Shown here in pieces: positions 6,937-15,404 of a stretch of 35,859 nucleotides of DNA (the stretch's first letter is position 1; the number at the start of each line of letters is the position of its first letter). The stretch lies in the NCBI GenBank assembly GCA_934087515.1, contig CAKOIY010000004.1:1-35859 (forward strand). Direction: 5' to 3'. Source of the DNA: an uncultured Bacilli bacterium (lineage in GTDB: Bacteria > Bacillota_I > Bacilli_A > RF39 > UBA660). Under the pieces are notes generated by a model. The model saw nothing but the letters and a program-made list of their open reading frames with translations, ran no database searches and was not told where the DNA came from. The translations under genes were made by a program, and so were the position numbers.

Positions 6937-7345
6937 GTGGTGCACGACGTGCTTTCTTAAGACCTGGTTTCTTACGTTCTTTAACTCTAGAATCACGAGT
7001 AATAAGACCAGCTCTCTTTAAAATTTTTCTAAAGCTTGTTTCACTATCAGGATCACTAGCACTATCATAATCTAAAAGCGCTTTAACAATACCTAGCCTA
7101 ATAGCACCAGCTTGTCCAGAGAATCCTCCACCCTTAACATCAGCAATAATATCAAACTTTTCTGACATGTTTGTAAGTTCAAGAGGTTGAGTCAAATCCA
7201 TAACTAAAGTTTTAAATGGAAAATATTCATAAACATCTTGACCATTTACAAGAATTTTTCCAGTTCCTTGAGCTAATTTTACCTTAGCAACACTAGTCTT
7301 TCTTTTACCAGTTCCATAATAACTTGTATTTTCTTTCTTTGCCAT
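6920..7345 (-). CDS. rpsI: 30S ribosomal protein S9
   Basis: 141 residues. The central GGGFSGQAGAIRLGI and the C-terminal RDSRVKERKKPGLKKARRA followed by PQFSKR are diagnostic of S9, whose tail reaches the P-site tRNA. The N-terminus (MAKKENTSYYGTGKRKTS) starts slightly earlier than in many S9 proteins. It is cotranscribed with rplM 12 bases upstream. Its last 17 bases are duplicated at 5132-5148, marking an apparent integration site that leaves the S9 tail intact. Confidence 0.98.
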   Translation of the reverse strand: MAKKENTSYYGTGKRKTSVAKVKLAQGTGKILVNGQDVYEYFPFKTLVMDLTQPLELTNMSEKFDIIADVKGGGFSGQAGAIRLGIVKALLDYDSASDPDSETSFRKILKRAGLITRDSRVKERKKPGLKKARRAPQFSKR

Positions 7346-7357
7346 AAATTAACCTCC

Positions 7358-7789
7358 CTATTTAACATCAAGCACTTCTGGCTTTTGAGCCATATGTGGA
7401 TGATTTTCTCCTTCATAAACAAATAATTTCTTAAACATTGCTCTACCTAATCTATTATGTGGAAGCATACCCTTAACAGCTCTTTCTACCATTTCAACAG
7501 GATATCTTTCAATCATTTCTTTAGCAGTACGAACTCTAAGTCCTCCAGCATAACCAGAATGATTATAATAAAGCTTCTTATCTAACTTATTACCAGTTAA
7601 TTTAACCTTTTCAGCATTTACTATAATAACATAATCACCACAATCAATATGTGGAGTATAAGTTGCCTTATTTTTACCTCTTAAAATATGAGCAACCTTA
7701 CTAGCTAAACGTCCTAAAGTAACATCAGTAGCATCAATGACATACCAATTACGTTCAACAGTTTCTTTTTTTTGCATATAACTTTTCAT
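7358..7789 (-). CDS. rplM: 50S ribosomal protein L13
   Basis: 143 residues with the L13 landmarks WYVIDATDVTLGRLAS near the N-terminus, HIDCGDYVIIVNAEKVKLTG, and MLPHNRLGRAMFKKLFVYEG in the C-terminal part. L13 is an early-assembling large-subunit protein. It is the first gene of an rplM-rpsI operon with its own strong promoter and a structured leader, as in other Bacilli. An AGGAAGA ribosome site lies 5 bases before the ATG. Confidence 0.98.
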   Translation of the reverse strand: MKSYMQKKETVERNWYVIDATDVTLGRLASKVAHILRGKNKATYTPHIDCGDYVIIVNAEKVKLTGNKLDKKLYYNHSGYAGGLRVRTAKEMIERYPVEMVERAVKGMLPHNRLGRAMFKKLFVYEGENHPHMAQKPEVLDVK

Positions 7790-7813
7790 TTAAATCTTCC
7801 TTTCTTACTTTTC

Positions 7814-7842
7814 ATAGGATTTCCCAAGTCCTATAAAATGGG
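7814..7842 (-). promoter_or_regulatory. Candidate L13 autoregulatory leader
   Basis: In the rplM 5' leader, ATAGGA (7834-7829) pairs with TCCTAT (7819-7814) around the loop CTTGGGAAA. CCCA at 7842-7839 can pair with UGGG in that loop, giving a small pseudoknot. A leader bound by L13 is known upstream of rplM in Firmicutes. I cannot confirm a match to that model from sequence alone. Confidence 0.5.
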
Positions 7843-7869
7843 TTATATAAGAAAAATGTACCGACTAAA

Positions 7870-7898
7870 ATTATACTAAAAGTATTAACAAAAGTCAA
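7870..7898 (-). promoter_or_regulatory. Promoter of rplM-rpsI
   Basis: TTGACT (7898-7893), a 17-bp spacer and a perfect TATAAT (7875-7870). It is one of the best consensus promoters in the window. Transcription should start near 7863, leaving a leader of about 70 bases. Confidence 0.88.
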
Positions 7899-7968
7899 TT
7901 GATTTTCCTAAATCTCCATCATTTTTAGCATTTTTTCTAAATTTTCATAACAATTAATCAAAAATAAA

Positions 7969-8634
7969 CTAATTTCTTCTAATATAAATACTCTTTTTTA
8001 CACCATTATCACGATTCTTAACCAAGTATTCATTAATACCATTCTTCAAATTAAAACAATCATTAAAAACCTCTGAAACCCTATCATAATCAAAATCAAA
8101 ATCATAATCACACATAGATTTTCTATTTTCAATATAATCTCTATTATTATCAAATATATCTTTCATAAAATCATTTTCAACAAAATCATCAAAAGAACAC
8201 TCAGAATTTTCAATATACCTATTAACAGAATTATCAAATTCCTCTAAATTAACATAAAGCCTATCACATATATTTTTAACCTTACCAACATACTCCTCAG
8301 TATCTAAACTCTTGTCCATAAACTCTCTACGATTAGCCTTTTGAAACAAAAAATAACCAGTAAGAGAAGCAGTAGTAATAGCAACAACAGTTTGAATACC
8401 ACTAGGACTATAATCAAAAAGTTCAGTCGAAGCAATCAAAGAAGCAGATGCAGTAACACCAGACTTTAAAAAATTAAAACTAGATTTCGCTATAAACTTC
8501 TTAGCAAGTTCTCCTTGATATATCTCCTTATCAACAATATCCTCTACCTCTAAATAAACTTCAAATATATTATTTAAAGATTCAAGTATCTCCCTCTCAC
8601 ACAAAGAAGAATAAACATCTTGATTAGTTTTCAT
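7969..8634 (-). CDS. Unknown protein with central hydrophobic hairpin
   Basis: I recognise no family in these 221 residues. An acidic helical N-terminus (1-45) is followed by a hydrophobic stretch (about 52-98, SGVTASASLIAST and IQTVVAITTASLTGYFLF) that could form two membrane helices with a short turn. A very acidic helical C-terminal half follows, with the run DYDFDFDYD. The membrane hairpin with both ends on the same side is inferred. A GGGGGTAA ribosome site precedes the ATG, and an extended -10 lies at 8684-8689. It is a single gene between truA and rplM, a place where Bacilli normally have nothing. Confidence 0.65.
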   Translation of the reverse strand: MKTNQDVYSSLCEREILESLNNIFEVYLEVEDIVDKEIYQGELAKKFIAKSSFNFLKSGVTASASLIASTELFDYSPSGIQTVVAITTASLTGYFLFQKANRREFMDKSLDTEEYVGKVKNICDRLYVNLEEFDNSVNRYIENSECSFDDFVENDFMKDIFDNNRDYIENRKSMCDYDFDFDYDRVSEVFNDCFNLKNGINEYLVKNRDNGVKKSIYIRRN

Positions 8635-8683
8635 ACAATTACCCCCATTAATAAAATATATTTCTCAAAAAAGAATAACATTT

Positions 8684-8689
8684 ATTATA
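8684..8689 (-). promoter_or_regulatory. Extended -10 promoter for the unknown membrane protein
   Basis: The minus strand reads TGTTATAAT, a perfect extended -10. The -35 at 17 bp (TTTATT) is poor. Confidence 0.55.
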
Positions 8690-8704
8690 ACACAAAAAAA
8701 GAAA

Positions 8705-9433
8705 TTAATAAATCACTTTTTCTAAATATAAACCACATCCTGAAACACATTTCAAATTACCAGTCCTAGACTTATTATTAAGAACCTCATCCAAAAAAGA
8801 AATATCCCTCTTACCTAAACCAATATCAATTAAAACTGCAACAATATTCCTGATCATTTTTCTAAGAAATCCATTTCCACAAAATGTAATCTTTAAAACA
8901 TTATCTAAAACAAAAACATCAATACTATATATAGTCCTAACACAATTATCCTTATTCTTCTCATCAGTACAAAAAGATCTAAAATCATGTTCTCCTAAAA
9001 GATACATAGAAGCCTCCTTTATTTTATCAACATCTAAATTAACACAAAGTTGATAAACATAGTTACGCCTAATCGGAGAAAACTCTCCCATATTTATATA
9101 ATAAGAATATACTTTTTTCTTAACATCATACCTAGCATGAAAATCATCAGAAACTTTTTCCACTGAAGAAACATAAATCTCTCCATTAAAAGAACTATTT
9201 AAATACTTTCTTAGATTATATTCCTTAATATCTCTATCTAAATCAAAATGAGCACATTGTTCTATTGCATGAACACCCTTGTCAGTACGTCCAGAAGCAC
9301 ACAAATTAACGCCATTACCATTTAAAAGCATCAAAGAATCCTCTATTACCCCTTGAACAGTTTTAACCCCAGGTTGCCTTTGAAAACCATTAAAACAAGA
9401 CCCATCATAAGAAAACTTAATAAAATACCTCAT
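8705..9433 (-). CDS. truA: tRNA pseudouridine(38-40) synthase TruA
   Basis: 242 residues. TruA isomerises uridines 38-40 of the tRNA anticodon arm. The catalytic motif ASGRTDKGVHA holds the nucleophile Asp51. The N-terminal FSYDGSCFNGFQRQ and the C-terminal GNGFLRKMIRNIVAVLIDIG are family landmarks. Its ATG overlaps the stop of the preceding dehydrogenase gene (ATGA), so the two are coupled. In many Bacilli truA follows rplQ and the ECF transporter genes and precedes rplM; here its neighbours differ on both sides. Confidence 0.97.
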   Translation of the reverse strand: MRYFIKFSYDGSCFNGFQRQPGVKTVQGVIEDSLMLLNGNGVNLCASGRTDKGVHAIEQCAHFDLDRDIKEYNLRKYLNSSFNGEIYVSSVEKVSDDFHARYDVKKKVYSYYINMGEFSPIRRNYVYQLCVNLDVDKIKEASMYLLGEHDFRSFCTDEKNKDNCVRTIYSIDVFVLDNVLKITFCGNGFLRKMIRNIVAVLIDIGLGKRDISFLDEVLNNKSRTGNLKCVSGCGLYLEKVIY

Positions 9434-10185
9434 TTCTTTCTCCTTTGAAACTTATAAGTAATTCTAACAAGACTTTTAATAGACAAAAACCTACTAAAAA
9501 ACAAACCTAATCTTACCTTAAATCCAGGTATAATAATAGTCTTACCTTCTCTTAAAAACTTATCGATAGCATACCTAGCAACATATCTAGAAGATAAAGA
9601 TGACATATTAAACTTAACACCCGCTACATTATTAAAATTAGTTTTAACAGGACCAGGACACAAAACACCAATCTTAACATTAGACTTATTACGACGAAGT
9701 TCCTCAGAAATAGCAAGAGTAAAAGAAGTAACATAACTCTTAGTAGCATAATAAGTACTCATAAGAGGACCACCACGAAGTAAACCAGCACTACTAGCAA
9801 CATTCAAAATATAACCCTTATTCTTTTTAACCATATCCTTAAGAAACATACGTGTCAAAATATGAACAGCTTTAATATTAACATCAATCATCTTAAGCTC
9901 AGTAAGTAAATCACAAGAATTATAATCTCCAAAAAGACCAAAACCAGCATTATTTATAAGAACATCAATATTCTCATTCTTAGCAACCATATAAAGATCC
10001 TTAGCCTTCTTTTCATCAGCAAGATCAATAATAACTATCTTAACAACAGTTTTTAAAGACTCCTGTAACTCCTCAAGAGCATCCCTATTCCTACCACATA
10101 AAATAAGATCAAAACCACATTCACTAAGATATATAGCCATATCTTTTCCTATACCAGAAGAAGCCCCAGTAATAAGTGCTTTCAT
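9430..10185 (-). CDS. Short-chain dehydrogenase/reductase (classical SDR)
   Basis: About 251 residues. The Rossmann motif TGASSGIG (6-13), NNAG (78-81), catalytic Ser in NVASSAG (about 131) and YxxxK (Tyr145, Lys149) are all present, followed by CPGPVKTNF. It is an NAD(P)H-dependent oxidoreductase. The C-terminus (about 220-251) is basic and carries hydrophobic residues, as in membrane-associated SDRs of the DltE/YqjQ type; the substrate is unknown. The ATG at 10185 fits the GGAG 9 bases upstream, and a TTG at 10200 would overlap the promoter start. It has its own promoter and overlaps truA by 4 bases. Confidence 0.9.
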   Translation of the reverse strand: MKALITGASSGIGKDMAIYLSECGFDLILCGRNRDALEELQESLKTVVKIVIIDLADEKKAKDLYMVAKNENIDVLINNAGFGLFGDYNSCDLLTELKMIDVNIKAVHILTRMFLKDMVKKNKGYILNVASSAGLLRGGPLMSTYYATKSYVTSFTLAISEELRRNKSNVKIGVLCPGPVKTNFNNVAGVKFNMSSLSSRYVARYAIDKFLREGKTIIIPGFKVRLGLFFSRFLSIKSLVRITYKFQRRKK

Positions 10186-10204
10186 ATTCACCAACTCCAA
10201 CTAT

Positions 10205-10232
10205 ATTATAGCAAAAATAAATAGTAAATCAA
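10205..10232 (-). promoter_or_regulatory. Promoter of the SDR-truA operon
   Basis: TTGATT (10232-10227), a 16-bp spacer ending in TGC and a perfect TATAAT (10210-10205), i.e. an extended -10. The predicted start near 10198 leaves an untranslated leader of only about 13 bases. Confidence 0.8.
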
Positions 10233-10260
10233 GAAACAAGACAATATTCTTCAATAAAAC

Positions 10261-10288
10261 AAAAAAAAGAACCAGCCTAAACTAGTTC
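10261..10288 (-). terminator. Terminator of the S10-spc-alpha superoperon
   Basis: GAACTAG (10288-10282) pairs with CTGGTTC (10275-10269) around a 6-base loop, followed by eight T residues. The stem begins inside the last rplQ codons and the stop lies in the loop region. Confidence 0.88.
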
Positions 10289-10612
10289 AATTATTACCAT
10301 TAAAGCGTCGTCTCCACGTCTTTCATCAAGTTTTAAAATTCTTGTATATCCACCATTACGATCCTTGTAACGAGGAGCAAGTTCATCAAACAACTTCTTA
10401 ACAGCAGCTTTATTATTCATTAAAAACGCTGCAGCCTTTCTGCGAGAAACTAAAGATCCATTCTTAGCATAAGTAATCATCTTTTCAACACATCTTCTAG
10501 TTTCCTTAGCTCTAGCCTCAGTAGTTTCTATCTTACCATTCATAATAAGATCAATAGTAAGATTAGCTAACATACTTCTTCTATGCTTATTATCTACACC
10601 TAACTTTCTCAT
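10277..10612 (-). CDS. rplQ: 50S ribosomal protein L17
   Basis: 111 residues. The start MRKLGVDNKHRRSMLANLT, the basic ETTEARAKETRR block and the end GGYTRILKLDERRGDDA are typical L17. It is the last gene of the alpha operon, 17 bases after rpoA, and ends within a terminator hairpin. Confidence 0.98.
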   Translation of the reverse strand: MRKLGVDNKHRRSMLANLTIDLIMNGKIETTEARAKETRRCVEKMITYAKNGSLVSRRKAAAFLMNNKAAVKKLFDELAPRYKDRNGGYTRILKLDERRGDDALMVIIELV

Positions 10613-10629
10613 TATAATACTCCTTTCGT

Positions 10630-11580
10630 TTAATCGTCATCTCTTAAAGTAAGATCAAGTTCTTTAACCTTATCAAGAACTTCTTTTAATGATTTCTTAC
10701 CTAAATTTCTAATTTTCATAACTTCTGCATCAGACTTATTAACTAAATCTTGTAAAGTATGAATACCTGCTCTTTTTAAACAGTTATAAGCACGAACAGA
10801 GAAATCTAAATCTTCAATTGCAGTTTCTAAAGCTTTTTGTTTAGGATCTTCTTTCTTTTCAATCATCATTCCAGAAACATCTGCAATTTCATCTAACTTA
10901 GTAACAAGTTCCAAATGTTCAATTAAGATTCTACCAGCAAGAGCAATAGCTTCTTCTGGTTTAATAGAACTATTAGTCCATACTTCCATAACTAATTTAT
11001 CATAACTCTCATCTTGTCCAACACGAGCATCTTGTACTTCATATGCAACTCTTTCGATAGGAGAATAAAGCGAATCAATAGCAATAACACCAATCTTCTT
11101 ATCAGAAAGAAGTTTTTTATTTTCTTCTGCACGAACATAACCTCTTCCAGAAGAAACAGTCATTTCCATATCAAGCTTTCCACCTTTAGCAAGTGTTGCA
11201 ATAACTTTATCTTTATTAATAACTTCAACATCTGCATCACAAATAAAATCTCCAGCAGTAACTACTCCTTCAGAAGAAGCAGAAACTCTAATTACTTTAT
11301 CTTCTTTACAATGTTTCTTAATAACTACATCCTTCAAATTAAGAACAATAGTAGTTACATCTTCAATTACACCCTCAATAGTTTGAAATTCATGTAAAAC
11401 TCCATCTATTTTAACACTAGTAATAGCACTACCAGGAAGTGAAGATAACATTACTCTTCTAAGAGCATTCCCAATAGTATAACCAAAACCCCTTTCAAGT
11501 GGTTCTAGTTCAAATCTTCCATAATTATTTTTTTCTACATAATCTGTAATTTTATAATTTGGTTTTTCAAATTGAATCAT
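10630..11580 (-). CDS. rpoA: RNA polymerase alpha subunit
   Basis: 316 residues. The N-terminal domain (about 1-230) has LERGFGYTIGNALRRVMLSS, the dimerisation and beta-contact region. The C-terminal domain (about 255-316) has VRAYNCLKRAGIHTL and IRNLGKKSLKEV, the helices that bind UP elements and activators. Length and domains are complete. It lies in the alpha operon after rpsK, with no rpsD between, as in Bacilli. Confidence 0.98.
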   Translation of the reverse strand: MIQFEKPNYKITDYVEKNNYGRFELEPLERGFGYTIGNALRRVMLSSLPGSAITSVKIDGVLHEFQTIEGVIEDVTTIVLNLKDVVIKKHCKEDKVIRVSASSEGVVTAGDFICDADVEVINKDKVIATLAKGGKLDMEMTVSSGRGYVRAEENKKLLSDKKIGVIAIDSLYSPIERVAYEVQDARVGQDESYDKLVMEVWTNSSIKPEEAIALAGRILIEHLELVTKLDEIADVSGMMIEKKEDPKQKALETAIEDLDFSVRAYNCLKRAGIHTLQDLVNKSDAEVMKIRNLGKKSLKEVLDKVKELDLTLRDDD

Positions 11581-11597
11581 AGGTTCCCCTCCTTTTA

Positions 11598-11981
11598 TTA
11601 GTTACGTGGTCTCTTAGGTGGACGACATCCATTATGCGGAATTGGAGTAACATCAGAAATTGACATAACTTCAAGTCCTGCAACTTCAAGTGATCTAACT
11701 GCAGTATCTCTACCAGGACCTACACCCTTAACAACTACATTAACTTTACGCATACCCATATCATATGCTTCTTTAGCAGCTTTTTCAGCAGCAATTCCAG
11801 CAGCATATGGAGTAGATTTCTTACTACCTTTAAAACCAACTGCTCCAGGAGCTGCCCATGTAATAACATTTCCTTCTTTATCAGTAATAGTTACAACTGT
11901 ATTATTAAATGTTGCATGAATATGTACAACACCTTCAGGAACGTTCTTTTTAACTTTTCTTTTTCTTTGTTTATAAGCCAT
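11598..11981 (-). CDS. rpsK: 30S ribosomal protein S11
   Basis: 127 residues. VHIHATFNNTVVTITD, GFKGSKKSTPYAA and the C-terminal PIPHNGCRPPKRPRN identify S11, a platform protein that contacts mRNA near the exit. An AGGTTAAAC-type ribosome site precedes the ATG. It sits 32 bases after rpsM. Confidence 0.98.
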   Translation of the reverse strand: MAYKQRKRKVKKNVPEGVVHIHATFNNTVVTITDKEGNVITWAAPGAVGFKGSKKSTPYAAGIAAEKAAKEAYDMGMRKVNVVVKGVGPGRDTAVRSLEVAGLEVMSISDVTPIPHNGCRPPKRPRN

Positions 11982-12013
11982 AGTTTAACCTCCTTAAACT
12001 TAATATTATTAAA

Positions 12014-12379
12014 TTATTTCTTTTTATTAGCAACAACTTTACCTCTACCCTTACGAGTATGAGCATTTCTACTAGTTCTTTGACCTCTTACAGGTAATCC
12101 TCTTCTATGACGAATTCCTTGGTAAGAACCAATTTCCATTTTTGCTTTAATATCCATAGAAACTTGGCGTCTTAAATCACCTTCTGTAATATACTTACCT
12201 AATTCTTCACGAATTAAACCAAGTTCCTCATTACTTAAATCTTTAGTTCTTTTATTAGGATCAAGCTTAACTGCTTCAATTATTTTCTCAGCAGTAGTTC
12301 TACCAATCCCATAAATATAAGTTAAAGATATAACAATTTTCTTATCATTTGGTATTTCAACACCTTTAATACGAGCCAT
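12014..12379 (-). CDS. rpsM: 30S ribosomal protein S13
   Basis: 121 residues. The N-terminal MARIKGVEIPNDK, the helix-turn TYIYGIGRTTAEKI and the basic tail GLPVRGQRTSRNAHTRKG identify S13, which contacts L5 and the P-site tRNA across the subunit bridge. It begins 14 bases after rpmJ. Confidence 0.98.
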   Translation of the reverse strand: MARIKGVEIPNDKKIVISLTYIYGIGRTTAEKIIEAVKLDPNKRTKDLSNEELGLIREELGKYITEGDLRRQVSMDIKAKMEIGSYQGIRHRRGLPVRGQRTSRNAHTRKGRGKVVANKKK

Positions 12380-12393
12380 AATTTTCCTCCTTA

Positions 12394-12507
12394 CTAACCT
12401 TGAGTTTGTTTGTGTTTTGGATTTTCACAAATAACCATTACTTTTCCTTTACGTTTAATTATCCTACACTTAGGACAAATTTTCTTTACTGATGCACTAA
12501 CTTTCAT
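12394..12507 (-). CDS. rpmJ: 50S ribosomal protein L36
   Basis: Thirty-seven residues. Translation starts MKVSASVKKICPKCRIIKRK and ends NPKHKQTQG with a TAG stop. Three cysteines (two in CPKC, one in VICENP) and the final His make the zinc-binding C-plus type of L36. An AGGAGGGAT ribosome site lies just upstream. It is in its usual place between infA and rpsM. Confidence 0.97.
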   Translation of the reverse strand: MKVSASVKKICPKCRIIKRKGKVMVICENPKHKQTQG

Positions 12508-12518
12508 TTTTATCCCTC

Positions 12519-12734
12519 CTACTTTCTATAGGTTATACGCCCACGTGTTAAATCATATGGAGAAAGTTCGATCATAACTTTATCACCTGGAGCAATACGA
12601 ATATAATTCATTCTCATCTTTCCAGAAACGTGAGCCTCGATAACATGACCATTTGATAATTCCACTTTAAAGTTACCACCAGGAATTACCTCTAAAACTT
12701 TTCCCTCAACTTCGATTACATCACTCTTTGCCAT
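12519..12734 (-). CDS. infA: Translation initiation factor IF-1
   Basis: 71 residues forming a single S1/OB-fold domain: MAKSDVIEVEGKVLEVIPGG, FKVELSNGH and the end DKVMIELSPYDLTRGRITYR. IF-1 fills the A site during initiation. Its start overlaps the 3' end of map by 14 bases. Confidence 0.98.
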   Translation of the reverse strand: MAKSDVIEVEGKVLEVIPGGNFKVELSNGHVIEAHVSGKMRMNYIRIAPGDKVMIELSPYDLTRGRITYRK

Positions 12735-13485
12735 TACGCATCACTCCTGTCAAAATTTCGTATCCATCATCAGTAACAACTACTGTATGTTCAAAGTGTG
12801 CTGATGGACTATAATCTTCAGTTTCAATTGTCCAATCATCATCTAACATAACAATATTTGGACTACCTAAATTAAGCATTGGTTCAACAGCTATAACCAT
12901 ACCTTTTTTAAGTCTAGGACCAGTTCCCTTTTCACCAAAATTAGGAACATCTGGATCCTCATGAACACTAGTACCTACTCCATGCCCTACAAGTTCTTTA
13001 ACAACTCCTAAACCATATTCAGTAGCATAACTCTCTATTGCATAAGAAATATCACCAATTTTATTACCAGGTTTTATCTCAGCAAGACCCATAAATAAAG
13101 ATTTTTCAGTATGTTCTAGCAAATATTCCTTATCCTTAGAAATATCTCCAACTGGATAAGTCCAAGCACTATCACCATGATAACCCTTATAACAAGCCCC
13201 AATATCAATAGATATTATATCTCCTTTTTTAAGTTTAAGTTTACCGGGAATTCCATGCACAACTTGATGATTAACACTAGTACATATAGAAGCCGGAAAC
13301 CCTTCATATCCCTTAAAAGAAGGAGTAGCGTCTTTACTTATAATAAACTCCTCAGCAAGTCTATCAAGCTCACCAGTAGTAATACCAGGTTTTATAAAAT
13401 CTTTTAAATACTGATGAGTCTGATAAACAATATTACCTGCTATTCTAAGAAGTTCTATTTCTCTATCACTTTTTATAGAAATCAT
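12721..13485 (-). CDS. map: Methionine aminopeptidase, type I
   Basis: 254 residues. It removes the N-terminal methionine from new proteins. The five metal ligands are visible: Asp94 in SIDIG, Asp105 in HGDSAWT, His168 in GHGVG, Glu201 in EPM and Glu232 in FEHT. His77 is the substrate-binding histidine. There is no N-terminal zinc extension. The start overlaps the adk stop by one base (TAATG), and the TGA stop lies within infA. Confidence 0.98.
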   Translation of the reverse strand: MISIKSDREIELLRIAGNIVYQTHQYLKDFIKPGITTGELDRLAEEFIISKDATPSFKGYEGFPASICTSVNHQVVHGIPGKLKLKKGDIISIDIGACYKGYHGDSAWTYPVGDISKDKEYLLEHTEKSLFMGLAEIKPGNKIGDISYAIESYATEYGLGVVKELVGHGVGTSVHEDPDVPNFGEKGTGPRLKKGMVIAVEPMLNLGSPNIVMLDDDWTIETEDYSPSAHFEHTVVVTDDGYEILTGVMRNGKE

Positions 13486-14123
13486 TAAACATTCCTCACT
13501 AAAGATGAAACCTTATCAAATATTATATCAGCATCTATATCATCCACTCTAACAAGTAAACCCTTAGATTCATAATAATCAATAAGTGGAGAAGTTTTTT
13601 CTAAGTATTCATCATATCTCATATTAAATACTTCTTCCTTATCATCTTCCCTTTGAATAAGTTCTACCTTACAATTATCACACAATCCCTTTTCTTTTGG
13701 AAAAAGATTTTCATTTCTAGTTGAATAAGAAGCTTTACAACTAGGACAAACAAGTCTAGTTATAACCCTATTCTTAAGTTCTTCCTTGTCTACATCTAAA
13801 TAAATTACCACTCCAAGATTTTTATTGATGGAATGAAGCAATTCATCATACATAACAGCTTGATTAACAGTACGAGGAAATCCATCCAATATATATGGAG
13901 TATCTCCTAATTTATTTAGCTTAGCCTCAAGTGCTTTAAAAACTGTCTTATCATCAATAAGTTTACCAGTCTTCATCATATTACGTAAATTCTCATCTTC
14001 TTTAGCTTGTTCTCTAAGCATATCTCCTGTAGATAATTGAACATATCCTAAAGAATCAACTAACTTCTTAGCTAAAGTCCCCTTACCGGCAGCAGGAGGG
14101 GCAATTAATATAACATTCTTCAT
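13485..14123 (-). CDS. adk: Adenylate kinase (zinc-lid type)
   Basis: 212 residues. It interconverts ATP plus AMP and two ADP. The lid has a CPSC and CDNC pair (about 130-153), a four-cysteine zinc site typical of Gram-positive enzymes. DGFPRT and the AMP-binding STGDMLR are intact. The P-loop reads APPAAGKGT rather than the usual GPPGAGKGT: the first glycine is alanine, while the GKGT part is kept. It overlaps secY and map by one base each (TAATG at both ends). Confidence 0.97.
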   Translation of the reverse strand: MKNVILIAPPAAGKGTLAKKLVDSLGYVQLSTGDMLREQAKEDENLRNMMKTGKLIDDKTVFKALEAKLNKLGDTPYILDGFPRTVNQAVMYDELLHSINKNLGVVIYLDVDKEELKNRVITRLVCPSCKASYSTRNENLFPKEKGLCDNCKVELIQREDDKEEVFNMRYDEYLEKTSPLIDYYESKGLLVRVDDIDADIIFDKVSSLVRNV

Positions 14124-15403
14124 TATCTTCTAGCCCTCCTTTTAACACCAGCATGAGCATTATAACCTCTACTAAGTAAACTACTTTCAAGTTGTTTATA
14201 AGTTTCAATAGAAACACCAACAACGATTAATAGTCCAGTACCACCAATAGAAACAGATGATGGTAAATCAGTTAACATATTGATTAAAATAGGAAATGCT
14301 GCAATTATAGCAAGAAATACAGATCCAGCAGTAGTAAGTTTAATAAGCATTTTAGATAAATAATCTTCAGTATCCTTACCAGGTCTAATACCAGGAATAT
14401 AACCACCATTATCCTTTAAATTTTTAGACATTTGCTCAGGTTTCATTTGAACAAAAGTATAAAAATAATCAAAGAATATAATTAAAATAACATAAAGTAT
14501 TAACCCTACTGGAGTCGTATAATTAATATAAGAATTTACAAAATTAGAAAACGCTTCATTATCAACAAACTGAGCAATTGTAACAGGAACTGCAAGTAAA
14601 CTTGAAGCAAAAATTACTGGAATAACTCCTGCTGAATTTATCTTAATAGGCATATAAGTTTGTTTACCTAAACTTGCAGTAGATTTATTTGCATATTGAA
14701 TACTTATTCTTCTAGCAGCACCTTCAACAAATACAACCCCAATAACAACTAAGATACAAACAATAACAAATAGTAAGAACTTAGCACCACCAGCAATAAT
14801 AGAACTAGTAGTACTTAAATCAACTAAATTGTTAAATGCTGTAATCATAGTAGTCGGAAGTGAAGCCACTATACCAGCCATGATAATAAGTGAAATACCA
14901 TTACCAAATCCTTTTTGAGTAACTTGATCACCAAGCCACAATAGGAAAGCCGTACCAGCAGTCATTATAAATGCTACTTCTATATAATTAAGAACTGTAT
15001 AAGAACTTCCTAAAAAAGCATAACTCATTGCATAACCTTGGAAAAAAGCAAACGCAATACCAAGATATCTACTAATTTGATTTAACTTTTGCTTTCCAGC
15101 ATGTCCTTGTTTAGACAAATCTGAAAAGTAAGGAACTATATCCATCTGTAAAAGTTGAATAACGATAGAAGCAGTGATATAAGGAATAACCCCTAAAGCA
15201 AATATAGAAAAATTCTTAAGTGCTCCACCACCCATAACATTTAAAAGTTCCAAAAACCCAAGATTCTTAGTTACAGCAGAAGTACCTGGAATTTCTATTC
15301 CTGTACCAATTATATATAAAGTAAGTACTGCAATTGTAAAATATAATCTTTTTCTTAAATCTTTATTCTTTTTAGTAAATAGCTGTTTAAGATTTTTAAA
15401 CAT
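14123..15403 (-). CDS. secY: Protein translocase subunit SecY
   Basis: 426 residues and about ten membrane helices, the full length for this channel. Landmarks are FALGVIPYITASIVIQLLQ (helix 2), the cytoplasmic basic loop EGAARRISIQYANK, and GIRPGKDTEDYLSKML before the last helices. It forms the membrane pore with SecE and SecG. It starts 1 base after rplO ends and overlaps adk, as in other spc operons. Confidence 0.98.
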   Translation of the reverse strand: MFKNLKQLFTKKNKDLRKRLYFTIAVLTLYIIGTGIEIPGTSAVTKNLGFLELLNVMGGGALKNFSIFALGVIPYITASIVIQLLQMDIVPYFSDLSKQGHAGKQKLNQISRYLGIAFAFFQGYAMSYAFLGSSYTVLNYIEVAFIMTAGTAFLLWLGDQVTQKGFGNGISLIIMAGIVASLPTTMITAFNNLVDLSTTSSIIAGGAKFLLFVIVCILVVIGVVFVEGAARRISIQYANKSTASLGKQTYMPIKINSAGVIPVIFASSLLAVPVTIAQFVDNEAFSNFVNSYINYTTPVGLILYVILIIFFDYFYTFVQMKPEQMSKNLKDNGGYIPGIRPGKDTEDYLSKMLIKLTTAGSVFLAIIAAFPILINMLTDLPSSVSIGGTGLLIVVGVSIETYKQLESSLLSRGYNAHAGVKRRARR

Positions 15404-15404
15404 C

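Noticed and set aside
5162..6996. Two short frames sharing the peptide VGYKI-ANP
   Set aside because: The shared peptide is just the translation of the inner DNA repeat. The frames overlap real genes and lack ribosome sites.
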